Origin: a virus
Direction: 5' to 3' (one strand)
IMG/VR virus record: IMGVR_UViG_3300032676_001083
Coordinates: 1-41,275 of that record
DNA: 41,275 nt
The translations under genes were made by a program, and so were the position numbers. The notes below the pieces were generated by a model, which was given only the letters and a program-made list of their open reading frames with translations, did no database searches and was not told where the DNA came from. Position 1 is the first letter of the stretch. The number at the start of each line of letters is the position of its first letter. Of this stretch, positions 28,742 through 34,986 are shown one piece after another.

Positions 28742-28881
28742 AACGCCCTCCTATACAGTGTCACCACCAGGCCCGTCCGCGCGGCGTCCTGCGCCGAGGC
28801 TGCGGCCTGCCGGTAAAGCGCGCAGCCGCTAACCGCTGCCCCTGTCGATAGGATCGAAAGGGTCAGGGCCAGGCGGCACAG
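28738..28881 (-). CDS. Lipoprotein frame (spanin-like) without a usual start
   Basis: The frame reads LCRLALTLSILSTGAAVSGC, then ALYRQAAASAQDAARTGLVVTLYRRAF: a classic lipoprotein signal with lipobox AVSGC and a short mature part of about 27 residues, as in small outer-membrane spanins. No ATG, GTG or TTG lies in this frame upstream; CTG at 28881 is the nearest possible codon. An ATG with AGGAG (28888) starts seven bases earlier in another frame, so a frameshift or an assembly indel may hide the true start. It overlaps the 46-residue gene and leads by TTGA into the membrane micropeptide. Confidence 0.45.
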   Translation of the reverse strand: MCRLALTLSILSTGAAVSGCALYRQAAASAQDAARTGLVVTLYRRAF

Positions 28882-28969
28882 TAGGCATCGCCGGCTTCTC
28901 CTGCTCCCATTTTCGGAACCGAAAGAGCACCCGGAATGCCCACCATGCCGCCTTGAGTTTCGCCAGCAT
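28829..28969 (-). CDS. 46-residue protein
   Basis: Starts with ATG 28969 sharing its A with the lipoprotein stop (TGATG). MLAKLKAAWWAFRVLFRFRKWEQEKP is a basic amphipathic helix with several aromatic residues, and the rest is Pro/Asp-rich (TVPPGPDPFDPIDRG). It could lie on the inner membrane face. The lipoprotein frame overlaps its 3' half. It is not recognised. Confidence 0.55.
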   Translation of the reverse strand: MLAKLKAAWWAFRVLFRFRKWEQEKPAMPTVPPGPDPFDPIDRGSG

Positions 28970-29439
28970 CACTTCGCCGGTATCGCCCGCAGCAACAGCC
29001 GCGCGTTGTCAGGCGAGTAGACCGGCACCACGCCGCTCGCCCCGGTCAAGCCGACCCATGCCAGCAGTGCCGGGATCATCGACAGCGCAGCGTTGGCGAC
29101 CGGAATGAACGGCGAGGCCCCAGGCAGGAACGTCAATGCGATGGGCACCAACACCTTGAGCGTGCCGGTGATGTCCTGCACCAGCGTCGTGTTGTTCGCG
29201 GTGCCGGCCTGCACGGCGGCGGCTGCGGTGTCGATCTTCGTCAGGTAGCCCTGCACCTGCGCGACGGTCGCGGCAGGCACCCCGGCGATTTGCAGGATGG
29301 CCCCAGCGAGCGCCTGCGCGCCAGCATCGACCAACTGCACGTCCCCGGCGAGCGTTGCGGCTGAGGTCGGGGTCTTGCAGCCGAATAGCGGCACGGCACA
29401 GAGCGCGCTGCCGGCGGCCAACATAAAGCGACGGTTCAT
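28969..29439 (-). CDS. Lipoprotein of the lysis region
   Basis: 156 residues. Signal MNRRFMLAAGSALCAVPLFGC with lipobox LFGC (Cys21), so it should be lipidated and held in a membrane. The mature part has helices (AQALAGAILQIAGVPAATVAQVQGYLTKIDTAAAAVQAG) and a hydrophobic stretch (LVPIALTFLPGASPFIPVANAALSMIPALLAWVGL) that may cross or enter the membrane. Its start overlaps the holin candidate's stop. A role in disrupting the outer membrane, or in exclusion, is inference. Confidence 0.7.
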   Translation of the reverse strand: MNRRFMLAAGSALCAVPLFGCKTPTSAATLAGDVQLVDAGAQALAGAILQIAGVPAATVAQVQGYLTKIDTAAAAVQAGTANNTTLVQDITGTLKVLVPIALTFLPGASPFIPVANAALSMIPALLAWVGLTGASGVVPVYSPDNARLLLRAIPAK

Positions 29440-29870
29440 GGCTTGTTCTCTCCAACGGTTGAAACGGGATCAAGCGGGGCTGGCGTAGCAGACGCCGGCG
29501 AGGCGGCGATCGCCTGATTTGTAGCGATGTTCACCAACCCCAATTGCGCCTCGATCTTACCGGCGATCTTCTCTTGTGTCATATCCGCAAGCCGCGCCAC
29601 AGACGGACCCTCTTGGGTCAGCACGTAGCCTAAAGCCGCCGCCACAGCCGGGGATACGCCGGGGATAGTCACTTCCGGGTGCGCATATTGAATGCCCTGC
29701 TGCGCGGCCTGCTGTGCAGCACCGAGGCTGTTCTTCACGGCAGCGGTGATGGCCGCGCGGGCTGCTTCATCCTTGATGTGAGCCTGCAACCACGCCAAAA
29801 ACACCGCGCCAGCGATGGAGAAGAAACCACCGATAACAGCGATCAGGATTTGCGTGAGGTCAACGGTCAT
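29436..29870 (-). CDS. Holin candidate (one N-terminal membrane span)
   Basis: 144 residues from ATG 29870. After a short acidic head there is one span (ILIAVIGGFFSIAGAVFLAWLQAHI), then an Ala/Gln-rich helix (AARAAITAAVKNSLGAAQQAAQQG), a Pro-rich linker and a second helical region. A single span and a cytoplasmic helical tail suit class III holins or phage holin-like proteins of the lysis cassette. It sits four genes from the endolysin. It lies just after the gp49-like gene and overlaps the lipoprotein gene by 4 bases. Confidence 0.6.
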   Translation of the reverse strand: MTVDLTQILIAVIGGFFSIAGAVFLAWLQAHIKDEAARAAITAAVKNSLGAAQQAAQQGIQYAHPEVTIPGVSPAVAAALGYVLTQEGPSVARLADMTQEKIAGKIEAQLGLVNIATNQAIAASPASATPAPLDPVSTVGENKP

Positions 29871-29871
29871 G

Positions 29872-30180
29872 TCACCAGCCCTCCCTGATTCTCGTTCGCA
29901 GCAGATATCCTTCCAGCGCCCAGATTTTGTCACGCGCGCGCTCTCTGGCGATCTTCTGGCCCAGCGCCACATCGAAGTTGGCGGGGCTGGCTGCTGCGCT
30001 CTCGCCAATGACGTGATAGCCGTTGCGGAGCGTCAGGGCGCACACAGTCAGCGTCGTGCCGGGAAACACGTAAAAGGCTTCCGATACGATCTGAGCGTCG
30101 ATGTCAGCGGGCGTCAGGCGCGGGGCATTCAAGCCCTTAGCCTGGATTTCGGCCTCAATGGCCGTTTCGTCTTTGCTCAT
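29872..30180 (-). CDS. N4 gp49 / Sf6 gp66-family protein
   Basis: 102 residues. IDAQIVSEAFYVFPGTTLTVCALTLRNGYHVIGESAAASPANFDVALGQKIARERARDKIWALEGYLLR fits the family pattern (FPGTTLTVC.LTL.NG...GES.C..P.NFD...G..IA...A..K.W.LEG..L). Its function is unknown; it is a frequent neighbour of lysis genes. AAAGGAAG lies five bases before the ATG. It is a confident family call without a role. Confidence 0.85.
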   Translation of the reverse strand: MSKDETAIEAEIQAKGLNAPRLTPADIDAQIVSEAFYVFPGTTLTVCALTLRNGYHVIGESAAASPANFDVALGQKIARERARDKIWALEGYLLRTRIREGW

Positions 30181-30213
30181 GTTCTTCCTTTCAGGGTTGA
30201 GCGGTATGCACGT

Positions 30214-30816
30214 TTAAGTTCCTTGAGCCGGCGCGCCGGCCAGTTTCAACGCAAGCAGCCGACAATGTTCAGTTCGGCGGGTCCAGTCCGACCCGGCCCA
30301 TCCCCATTGCGGCTTCGTCCGATAGTTGGCGAGGCGGGCGGCTGCGAGCGCATTGATGAACGGCGCCGGGGGAACGAGCGCACTCATCGCCGCAGTCGTC
30401 CTCGGCCCCAGCACCCCGTCCGCCCCGCCGCATTCCACACCCACCGCAGCCAGCGCGGTCTGCAAGCACCACGCGGCGGACTTGATCCGCCAGCCACCCA
30501 ATCCCGCGTTGAAGGTATGGTCAACGTATAGCACCGCTCCGCATCGCAGCAGTCCAGCGTGGCTGGGCACCCAATAACCCGCGTTGGCAATCTGGCCGAT
30601 TTCCGTCCGGGTTAGCATCCGCCGGAAATCGTCCTGCGTCAGCGACGGGCAGCAGCGCCATGCCTTCCACTCATCGAACAGAACCCCGCGATACGTTGGG
30701 TTCTGCCCGGGCGGGTCCGTCACCGGGTCATTCTGATCCCAGCCGCCCTCCTCGCCGCCGGGCTGCGTCTCGCTATCGCCAAAGGCGAAGGACAACCATG
30801 CGTCGAAGTCACTCAT
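30214..30816 (-). CDS. Endolysin, GH108-type lysozyme with peptidoglycan-binding end
   Basis: 200 residues. N-terminal motifs GGEEGGWDQNDPVTDPPGQNPTYRGVLFDEWKAW correspond to the EGG...DP.DPGG.T..GI segment of GH108 (ZliS) lysozymes, with Glu22 or Glu23 as catalytic acid. IGQIANAGYWVPSHAGLLRCGAVLYVDHTFNAGLGGWRIKSAAWCLQTALAAVG, then ADGVLGPRTTAAMSAL is the family's C-terminal peptidoglycan-binding part. It cleaves the glycan strand once holin opens the membrane. No signal peptide, so holin is needed. It is the only muralytic enzyme recognised in the window. Confidence 0.85.
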   Translation of the reverse strand: MSDFDAWLSFAFGDSETQPGGEEGGWDQNDPVTDPPGQNPTYRGVLFDEWKAWRCCPSLTQDDFRRMLTRTEIGQIANAGYWVPSHAGLLRCGAVLYVDHTFNAGLGGWRIKSAAWCLQTALAAVGVECGGADGVLGPRTTAAMSALVPPAPFINALAAARLANYRTKPQWGWAGSDWTRRTEHCRLLALKLAGAPAQGT

Positions 30817-30952
30817 TGACCGACTCCCCGCGCTTCACCGCCTCGTCTCGGAGCGCGATCAACTTCAACTGCCGAATGCTTTCGTGTATCTTGTCCAGCG
30901 TTGCGTGACAGGCAGCAATCTCGGCGCGCAGTTCGCCCAGGTCTGCGGTCAT
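30809..30952 (-). CDS. 47-residue coiled-coil protein
   Basis: MTADLGELRAEIAACHATLDKIHESIRQLKLIALRDEAVKRGES: one amphipathic helix. The stop lies 8 bases within the endolysin gene. The alternative start at 30970 adds MGIDGS; ribosome-binding sites do not decide. It is probably an oligomer-forming accessory of the lysis genes. Confidence 0.55.
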   Translation of the reverse strand: MTADLGELRAEIAACHATLDKIHESIRQLKLIALRDEAVKRGESVNE

Positions 30953-30959
30953 GCTCCCA

Positions 30960-31223
30960 TCAATCCCCATTGTGCGGGCGCATCGCCGGAAAAGAACTCT
31001 CGGGCGTTCTGCGTTGCAGCATTCCTTCGAGGAACGCAACTGCCCTGACCACGCCTACGTGCCCTTTGGCAAGATCGGCCGTGGCAAGTTTCAGGGCATC
31101 CGCTTCTCGTTGCTGTGCGTTGCGCCATTCTCGCAGGTTCTCGACGCGACCGAACAGCACGCCAGCCCAGAATATCAGACCAGCAAACGCGATGATGGCT
31201 GGTATCCATATGTTTTCTGCCAT
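30960..31223 (-). CDS. Small membrane protein with coiled coil
   Basis: 87 residues from ATG 31223 (a GTG at 31235 would add four residues). One N-terminal span (IWIPAIIAFAGLIFWAGVLFG) then a charged helix (RVENLREWRNAQQREADALKLATADLA). This is the outline of an inner-membrane spanin or an accessory holin. It lies upstream of the endolysin. Confidence 0.65.
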   Translation of the reverse strand: MAENIWIPAIIAFAGLIFWAGVLFGRVENLREWRNAQQREADALKLATADLAKGHVGVVRAVAFLEGMLQRRTPESSFPAMRPHNGD

Positions 31224-31244
31224 CTCGCATGTCACTCCTCAAAT

Positions 31245-31736
31245 TCAGCCGTCCTTGTCTCTGCTGGCCCCGGCGCTAACCGGCTGCCCCAGCATTGCTG
31301 GCTTTGCCCTTGACTGCATGAGACCATCCAGTTGCGTTCTCAGGGCGGTGATGGCGTTCGTGGCATCGCCTAGCTTGTCGATGATAACTGCCGAATTCCG
31401 CCGCACCTCGGCCATATCGGTTTGGTATCCGGTCTCGTCTATTTTCACTCGGGCTGACAACGCCTTGAATTGTTCGTCCTGCGCATGGTCGCGCGCTTCA
31501 ACTAATGCTGACGCCGCGGTAATCGCATTACTCGACCGAACTGAACTGTCCGACAACGCATTTTGCAGCGCGACGATCTGGGCGGTGTGCGCTGAGGTGG
31601 TGATGGTGGTGCTCCACACCCAGCTACCGAATCCTCCGAAAGCAACGACGATGGCGGCTCCAATGACTGTTCGAGCCACCCGCGTCAGGTCTGCCGTGGT
31701 AGGCTCACGCGGCGCGGGTTGAGGTTCAGCCACCAT
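31245..31736 (-). CDS. Membrane-anchored coiled-coil protein (i-spanin-like)
   Basis: 163 residues, GGAGGAG seven bases before the ATG. A cytoplasmic Pro-rich head of about 20 residues leads to one span (RTVIGAAIVVAFGGFGSWVWST), then about 110 residues of periplasmic coiled coil (QIVALQNALSDSSVRSSNAITAASALVEARDHAQDEQFKALSARV). An N-in, coiled-coil-out protein next to an endolysin matches inner-membrane spanins, with the lipoproteins at 28738 or 28969 as possible partners. Holin or tail-anchoring roles are not excluded. Confidence 0.6.
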   Translation of the reverse strand: MVAEPQPAPREPTTADLTRVARTVIGAAIVVAFGGFGSWVWSTTITTSAHTAQIVALQNALSDSSVRSSNAITAASALVEARDHAQDEQFKALSARVKIDETGYQTDMAEVRRNSAVIIDKLGDATNAITALRTQLDGLMQSRAKPAMLGQPVSAGASRDKDG

Positions 31737-31749
31737 CTTTCGTCTCCTC

Positions 31750-33327
31750 CTAATACCCGCCGCCCTGAAGCCATGCGGCTGACGCCGCCCCAGCGCGGAG
31801 CGTCACGGACAGGAAGTGCCCGTTGAACTGCCCGGCGGCGTTGAGCGCCCCGATCCCGCAGGTCGTCACTTTCGGCATCCCGGAAACCGCTACAGAGCGT
31901 GCCGAGCCTCCGGTCGAAAACGCCCACAACAGTACCGGGGAGACGCTGAGCGATGCACGCGCCAACGTGCCGGCAGTCGGGTTGTTTTGATAGGAGGTGG
32001 TGGCGGACGCATAGCCGATCACACCGATACCCCGGTTTGTTATGCCGCCCACGCTGCTGAGGATGTAATCAGAATTCATTGCAACGCCACCGCTACCGTA
32101 GCAGCCACCCGGAATTGCGCCCGACGCCTGCGTGCCTGCGGAAGTGAACTGCATCCCCAGCGTCCAGCCCATCGCGGTCTGCCACCACGGATATTGTGAC
32201 GTTGGGAACGAGAGGCCGCTGTCGGCGGCGCGGGTGACAGCGGCGCCGGCGGTGATGATCCGCGAGGTGGCGAAACTTCCGGCCTCAACCTGCACATTCG
32301 TCACCGTGCCGGTCAGCGTAGCAATCAGCGCCCCGGCAGTCGGCGTGAAGGTCAACTGGACAAGGTTGCCGGCGCCGGTGCCAACCAGCGTGCCGGTGTA
32401 GGTTCCGGTCAGCGCAATCGTGCCGGTGCCGTAGAACGACAGCGTGTAAGCCTGCGCCGTGACGGTGATAGTCTGTGTCGCGGGAGCCTGCGAGTTGAGG
32501 TAGATGTTCTGCGCCGTCGGCTCGTTCAGATACCCCAGCGCCGCGCCGGCAGCGTTGGTCTCAAAGCGTGGCAGGATCACCGCGGAGCCGGAGGTGGGGA
32601 CATAGGCGGTCAGCGCACCTTGCTGCACTTGACCTCCCCAAACATAAAGAGCTTCCCCGGAACCCACATAGGGTGGGTTCCGTGTCGTCGTGCTCGCGTT
32701 ATTAGTCATAGAAATCGTCAAATAGGCACTGGCAGTAGCCGTTGCTGGACCTGTTGCCCAGCATCTATACCACCCACCAGACAACGGGGTGATACCGGAC
32801 GAGATAACGCCCGCACCAACCGATCCCATTATTCCGTTGGTTAGATCACAGGTAGCCCACAGCCCCGTTCCAAACGCCGATGTGCTTCCAATAACCTGTC
32901 CGACAGTGGCCGTTCCTGCTTTCAGGAAAGCGGAAAGTGTATAACTCGTGCCACTTGTGTATGAAACTAGCGGAGTAAGTACGTAATGCGCCCCCGATGT
33001 GCTGTTGTCAGCCAAAAGCATGGCAGACAAGGAACCATCCCACGCAATAGCATTATTGAATGTTGGAACGGTATTAGTCGCCGACCACTGTACGGTCGTT
33101 GGCACTGAATACGGGCTTAGGTTGCTCGGCGTGGTGGTGACAACCCCGTTATTCAGGTAGGTCGGTGGATACGGCCCGGCGTTGGAGTAGGTCCAACCCT
33201 GCGGAACGGCTGTAGTGAGCGGGATTGTGACCTGCCGCGCCGAGGGGCACGGCACCCCCGGTCCGATCGGGCACGGTCCAGCGGCACCCAGCCATACCCC
33301 GGCCAGCAGGAGAAAAATCGCGCGCAT
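31750..33327 (-). CDS. Secreted beta-rich adhesin-like protein
   Basis: 525 residues from ATG 33327. It has a Sec-type signal (MRAIFLLLAGVWLGAAG). The rest is Thr/Ser/Gly/Ala-rich beta structure with carbohydrate-binding-type blocks (SYTSGTSYTLSAFLKAGTATVG; SGGWYRCWATGPATATASAYLTISM; ALYVWGGQVQQGALTAYVPT) as in CBM-like domains of tail fibres, and a C-terminal LamG-like end (WTLGMQFTSAG; GHFLSVTLRAG). It is probably a receptor-binding or decoration protein. A signal peptide on a virion protein is unusual. TGATG overlap with the preceding gene. Confidence 0.7.
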   Translation of the reverse strand: MRAIFLLLAGVWLGAAGPCPIGPGVPCPSARQVTIPLTTAVPQGWTYSNAGPYPPTYLNNGVVTTTPSNLSPYSVPTTVQWSATNTVPTFNNAIAWDGSLSAMLLADNSTSGAHYVLTPLVSYTSGTSYTLSAFLKAGTATVGQVIGSTSAFGTGLWATCDLTNGIMGSVGAGVISSGITPLSGGWYRCWATGPATATASAYLTISMTNNASTTTRNPPYVGSGEALYVWGGQVQQGALTAYVPTSGSAVILPRFETNAAGAALGYLNEPTAQNIYLNSQAPATQTITVTAQAYTLSFYGTGTIALTGTYTGTLVGTGAGNLVQLTFTPTAGALIATLTGTVTNVQVEAGSFATSRIITAGAAVTRAADSGLSFPTSQYPWWQTAMGWTLGMQFTSAGTQASGAIPGGCYGSGGVAMNSDYILSSVGGITNRGIGVIGYASATTSYQNNPTAGTLARASLSVSPVLLWAFSTGGSARSVAVSGMPKVTTCGIGALNAAGQFNGHFLSVTLRAGAASAAWLQGGGY

Positions 33328-34154
33328 CACGGCACCGTGGCGGCGATGTCGGCGACAATGTTGAACGTCTCACCTGTCGCGCGGACGTAGGCGCCCGGCA
33401 CCGCGACGATGCCGTATATAGTCCCGTTCGCGGTGTTGAAGGCGTTATAGCCGGCAGGGGCGTCGGGGAAGCACTCAAAGGTTTCCAGGTTCGCGTTCGC
33501 CGTTGTGCAACTCCAACCTCCCAGCCACGCCTTGCTGAGAACATCCGCCGCCGGGATCGTGTAGGCCGTGGCGTCGTAGATCGCAGTCATCGTCGGCGCG
33601 GTCTCGAAAATGTTCACTCGAAAACTTGCCGCCGTCGCACCAGTCGTGGATTTCTGCAACACCAGCCGCGTGACGTACCCGCTGTTGGTCTGTGTGCCAC
33701 TGATCGTGATTGTCAGCGGCGCGCAGATCGTCACGCTGGCATTGGCGCAGACGGCCAGTGGATTCGTGGTTGTTGCGGCAGAATAGGTTATGCCAGTCGG
33801 GGTGGTCAGCGTGCTGCTGACGAGGTGGTAGGGTGCGCCGACGCCACCGATGACATTACCGCCCGCGACCAAGCCGACCGTGCCGCCCGTGGCCTGCATG
33901 GGCGAGCCGGGGAGGGACGAGACTGCAACGCTGCCCGAGTTCACCACCACCCCGTTCGTCACGCCGGGCGTCGTCTGGTCGATGCCGACTTTACCAACAA
34001 TAGCCGATCCGGCGCCGAGCGTGACGGTGCCAGCAGTTCCGCCGCGACCGCCGATGTTAACATTCAGGTTTCCGTTGCCGTCCCAGGAGTTTTGAGCAGA
34101 AGCGCCCCCGATCCCTATCGCAAGGAAGACCATCGCGCACAGAAGCCGCAACAT
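33327..34154 (-). CDS. Secreted beta-rich adhesin-like protein
   Basis: 275 residues from ATG 34154 with GGAG upstream. Signal peptide MLRLLCAMVFLAIGIGGASAQN with cleavage site ASA-Q. The mature part begins with Gly/Asn/Val repeats (NLNVNIGGRGGTAGTVTLGAGSAIVGKVGIDQTTPGVTNGVVV), then beta sandwich-like segments (VTICAPLTITISGTQTNSGYVTRLVLQKSTTGATAASFRVNIFETAPTM). It resembles phage adhesion or decoration proteins of alphaproteobacterial phages. It is first downstream of the promoter 34254-34282 and co-translated with the larger adhesin. Confidence 0.7.
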   Translation of the reverse strand: MLRLLCAMVFLAIGIGGASAQNSWDGNGNLNVNIGGRGGTAGTVTLGAGSAIVGKVGIDQTTPGVTNGVVVNSGSVAVSSLPGSPMQATGGTVGLVAGGNVIGGVGAPYHLVSSTLTTPTGITYSAATTTNPLAVCANASVTICAPLTITISGTQTNSGYVTRLVLQKSTTGATAASFRVNIFETAPTMTAIYDATAYTIPAADVLSKAWLGGWSCTTANANLETFECFPDAPAGYNAFNTANGTIYGIVAVPGAYVRATGETFNIVADIAATVP

Positions 34155-34253
34155 GGCAAAATCTCCGCCATGCGGCTTTCCCCCAAGCGGCGCGCTCGGG
34201 CTGGGACCGCGTGTGATAACGGGCGCGACTGCACGCCGCTCCGCTTCGGGAAT

Positions 34254-34282
34254 ATCATAGACGAAAAGCACAAAAGGTTCAA
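34254..34282 (-). promoter_or_regulatory. Promoter of the adhesin/lysis operon
   Basis: Minus strand: TTGAAC (34282-34277), 17-base spacer, TATGAT (34259-34254). Predicted start near 34247, leader of about 93 bases before the first secreted protein. Confidence 0.65.
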
Positions 34283-34318
34283 CGGAACACCCATCTCAGG
34301 ATGTGCCACGAGTTTGTG

Positions 34319-34347
34319 TTGTATTGGAACGTGGCCCATGCTATCAT
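34319..34347 (+). promoter_or_regulatory. Promoter of the homing-endonuclease gene
   Basis: TTGTAT (34319-34324), 17-base spacer, TATCAT (34342-34347). The start site would be at or next to the ATG at 34355, giving a leaderless mRNA. Confidence 0.5.
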
Positions 34348-34354
34348 CCCCACC

Positions 34355-34984
34355 ATGGGAAAGATCATTGATCTCACGGGACAACGATTTGGGCGACTTA
34401 CGGTTCTTAGTGTGGCGAACCGGACGCTGAAACATTCTTTTTGGTTCTGCCAATGCGACTGCGGCGGCGAGACGATCGTCCGTATGAACAGCCTCCATCG
34501 TGGGCTTACAAAAAGTTGCGGGTGCCTTCGCCAAGAGGTAGTTAAAGAAGTCAATCGAACACATGGCGATACCATCGAACGCCGCATAAGCCGTGAGTAC
34601 AGGGTTTGGTGTGCGATGCTCTCTCGCTGCTACAATCCAAACGTAGATCGCTTTCGTGATTACGGCGGCCGTGGAATAGCGGTGTGCGTCGAGTGGCGAC
34701 ACGACTTTGCGAAGTTTCTGGCGGATATGGGTCGCTGCCCGCCGGATCTGACTATCGAACGAATTAACAACGAAACGTCCTACTCTAAGGACAATTGCAA
34801 GTGGGCGACAAAAAAAGAACAAGGCAGAAACAAGAGAAACAACGTTACTATTTTGATGAACGGAGCCAACGTTTTGTTGGAGGACGCAGCGAGAATAAGC
34901 GGCGTTTCTGTGACGGCATTGCGGCACAGACTTCAGCGAGGCTGGTCTGGAGATAGGCTGCTGTCTCCAATGCGATCTTGGTGA
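34355..34984 (+). CDS. HNH-type homing endonuclease with zinc-knuckle N-terminus
   Basis: 209 residues from ATG 34355. IIDLTGQRFGRLTVLSVANR, then FCQCDCGGETIVRMNSLHRGLTKSCGCL is the zinc-binding entry typical of this phage endonuclease group. RVWCAMLSRCYNPNVDRFRDYGGRGIAVCVEWRHDFAKFLADMG, then LTIERINNETSYSKDNCKWATKKEQGRNKRNN forms the HNH-like nuclease core. The C-terminus (EDAARISGVSVTALRHRLQRGWSGDRLL) is an HTH DNA-binding end. Such enzymes cut unoccupied sites and spread by repair. It is opposite to all neighbours, has markedly lower GC, and no ribosome-binding site. Confidence 0.88.
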   Translation: MGKIIDLTGQRFGRLTVLSVANRTLKHSFWFCQCDCGGETIVRMNSLHRGLTKSCGCLRQEVVKEVNRTHGDTIERRISREYRVWCAMLSRCYNPNVDRFRDYGGRGIAVCVEWRHDFAKFLADMGRCPPDLTIERINNETSYSKDNCKWATKKEQGRNKRNNVTILMNGANVLLEDAARISGVSVTALRHRLQRGWSGDRLLSPMRSW

Positions 34985-34986
34985 GG

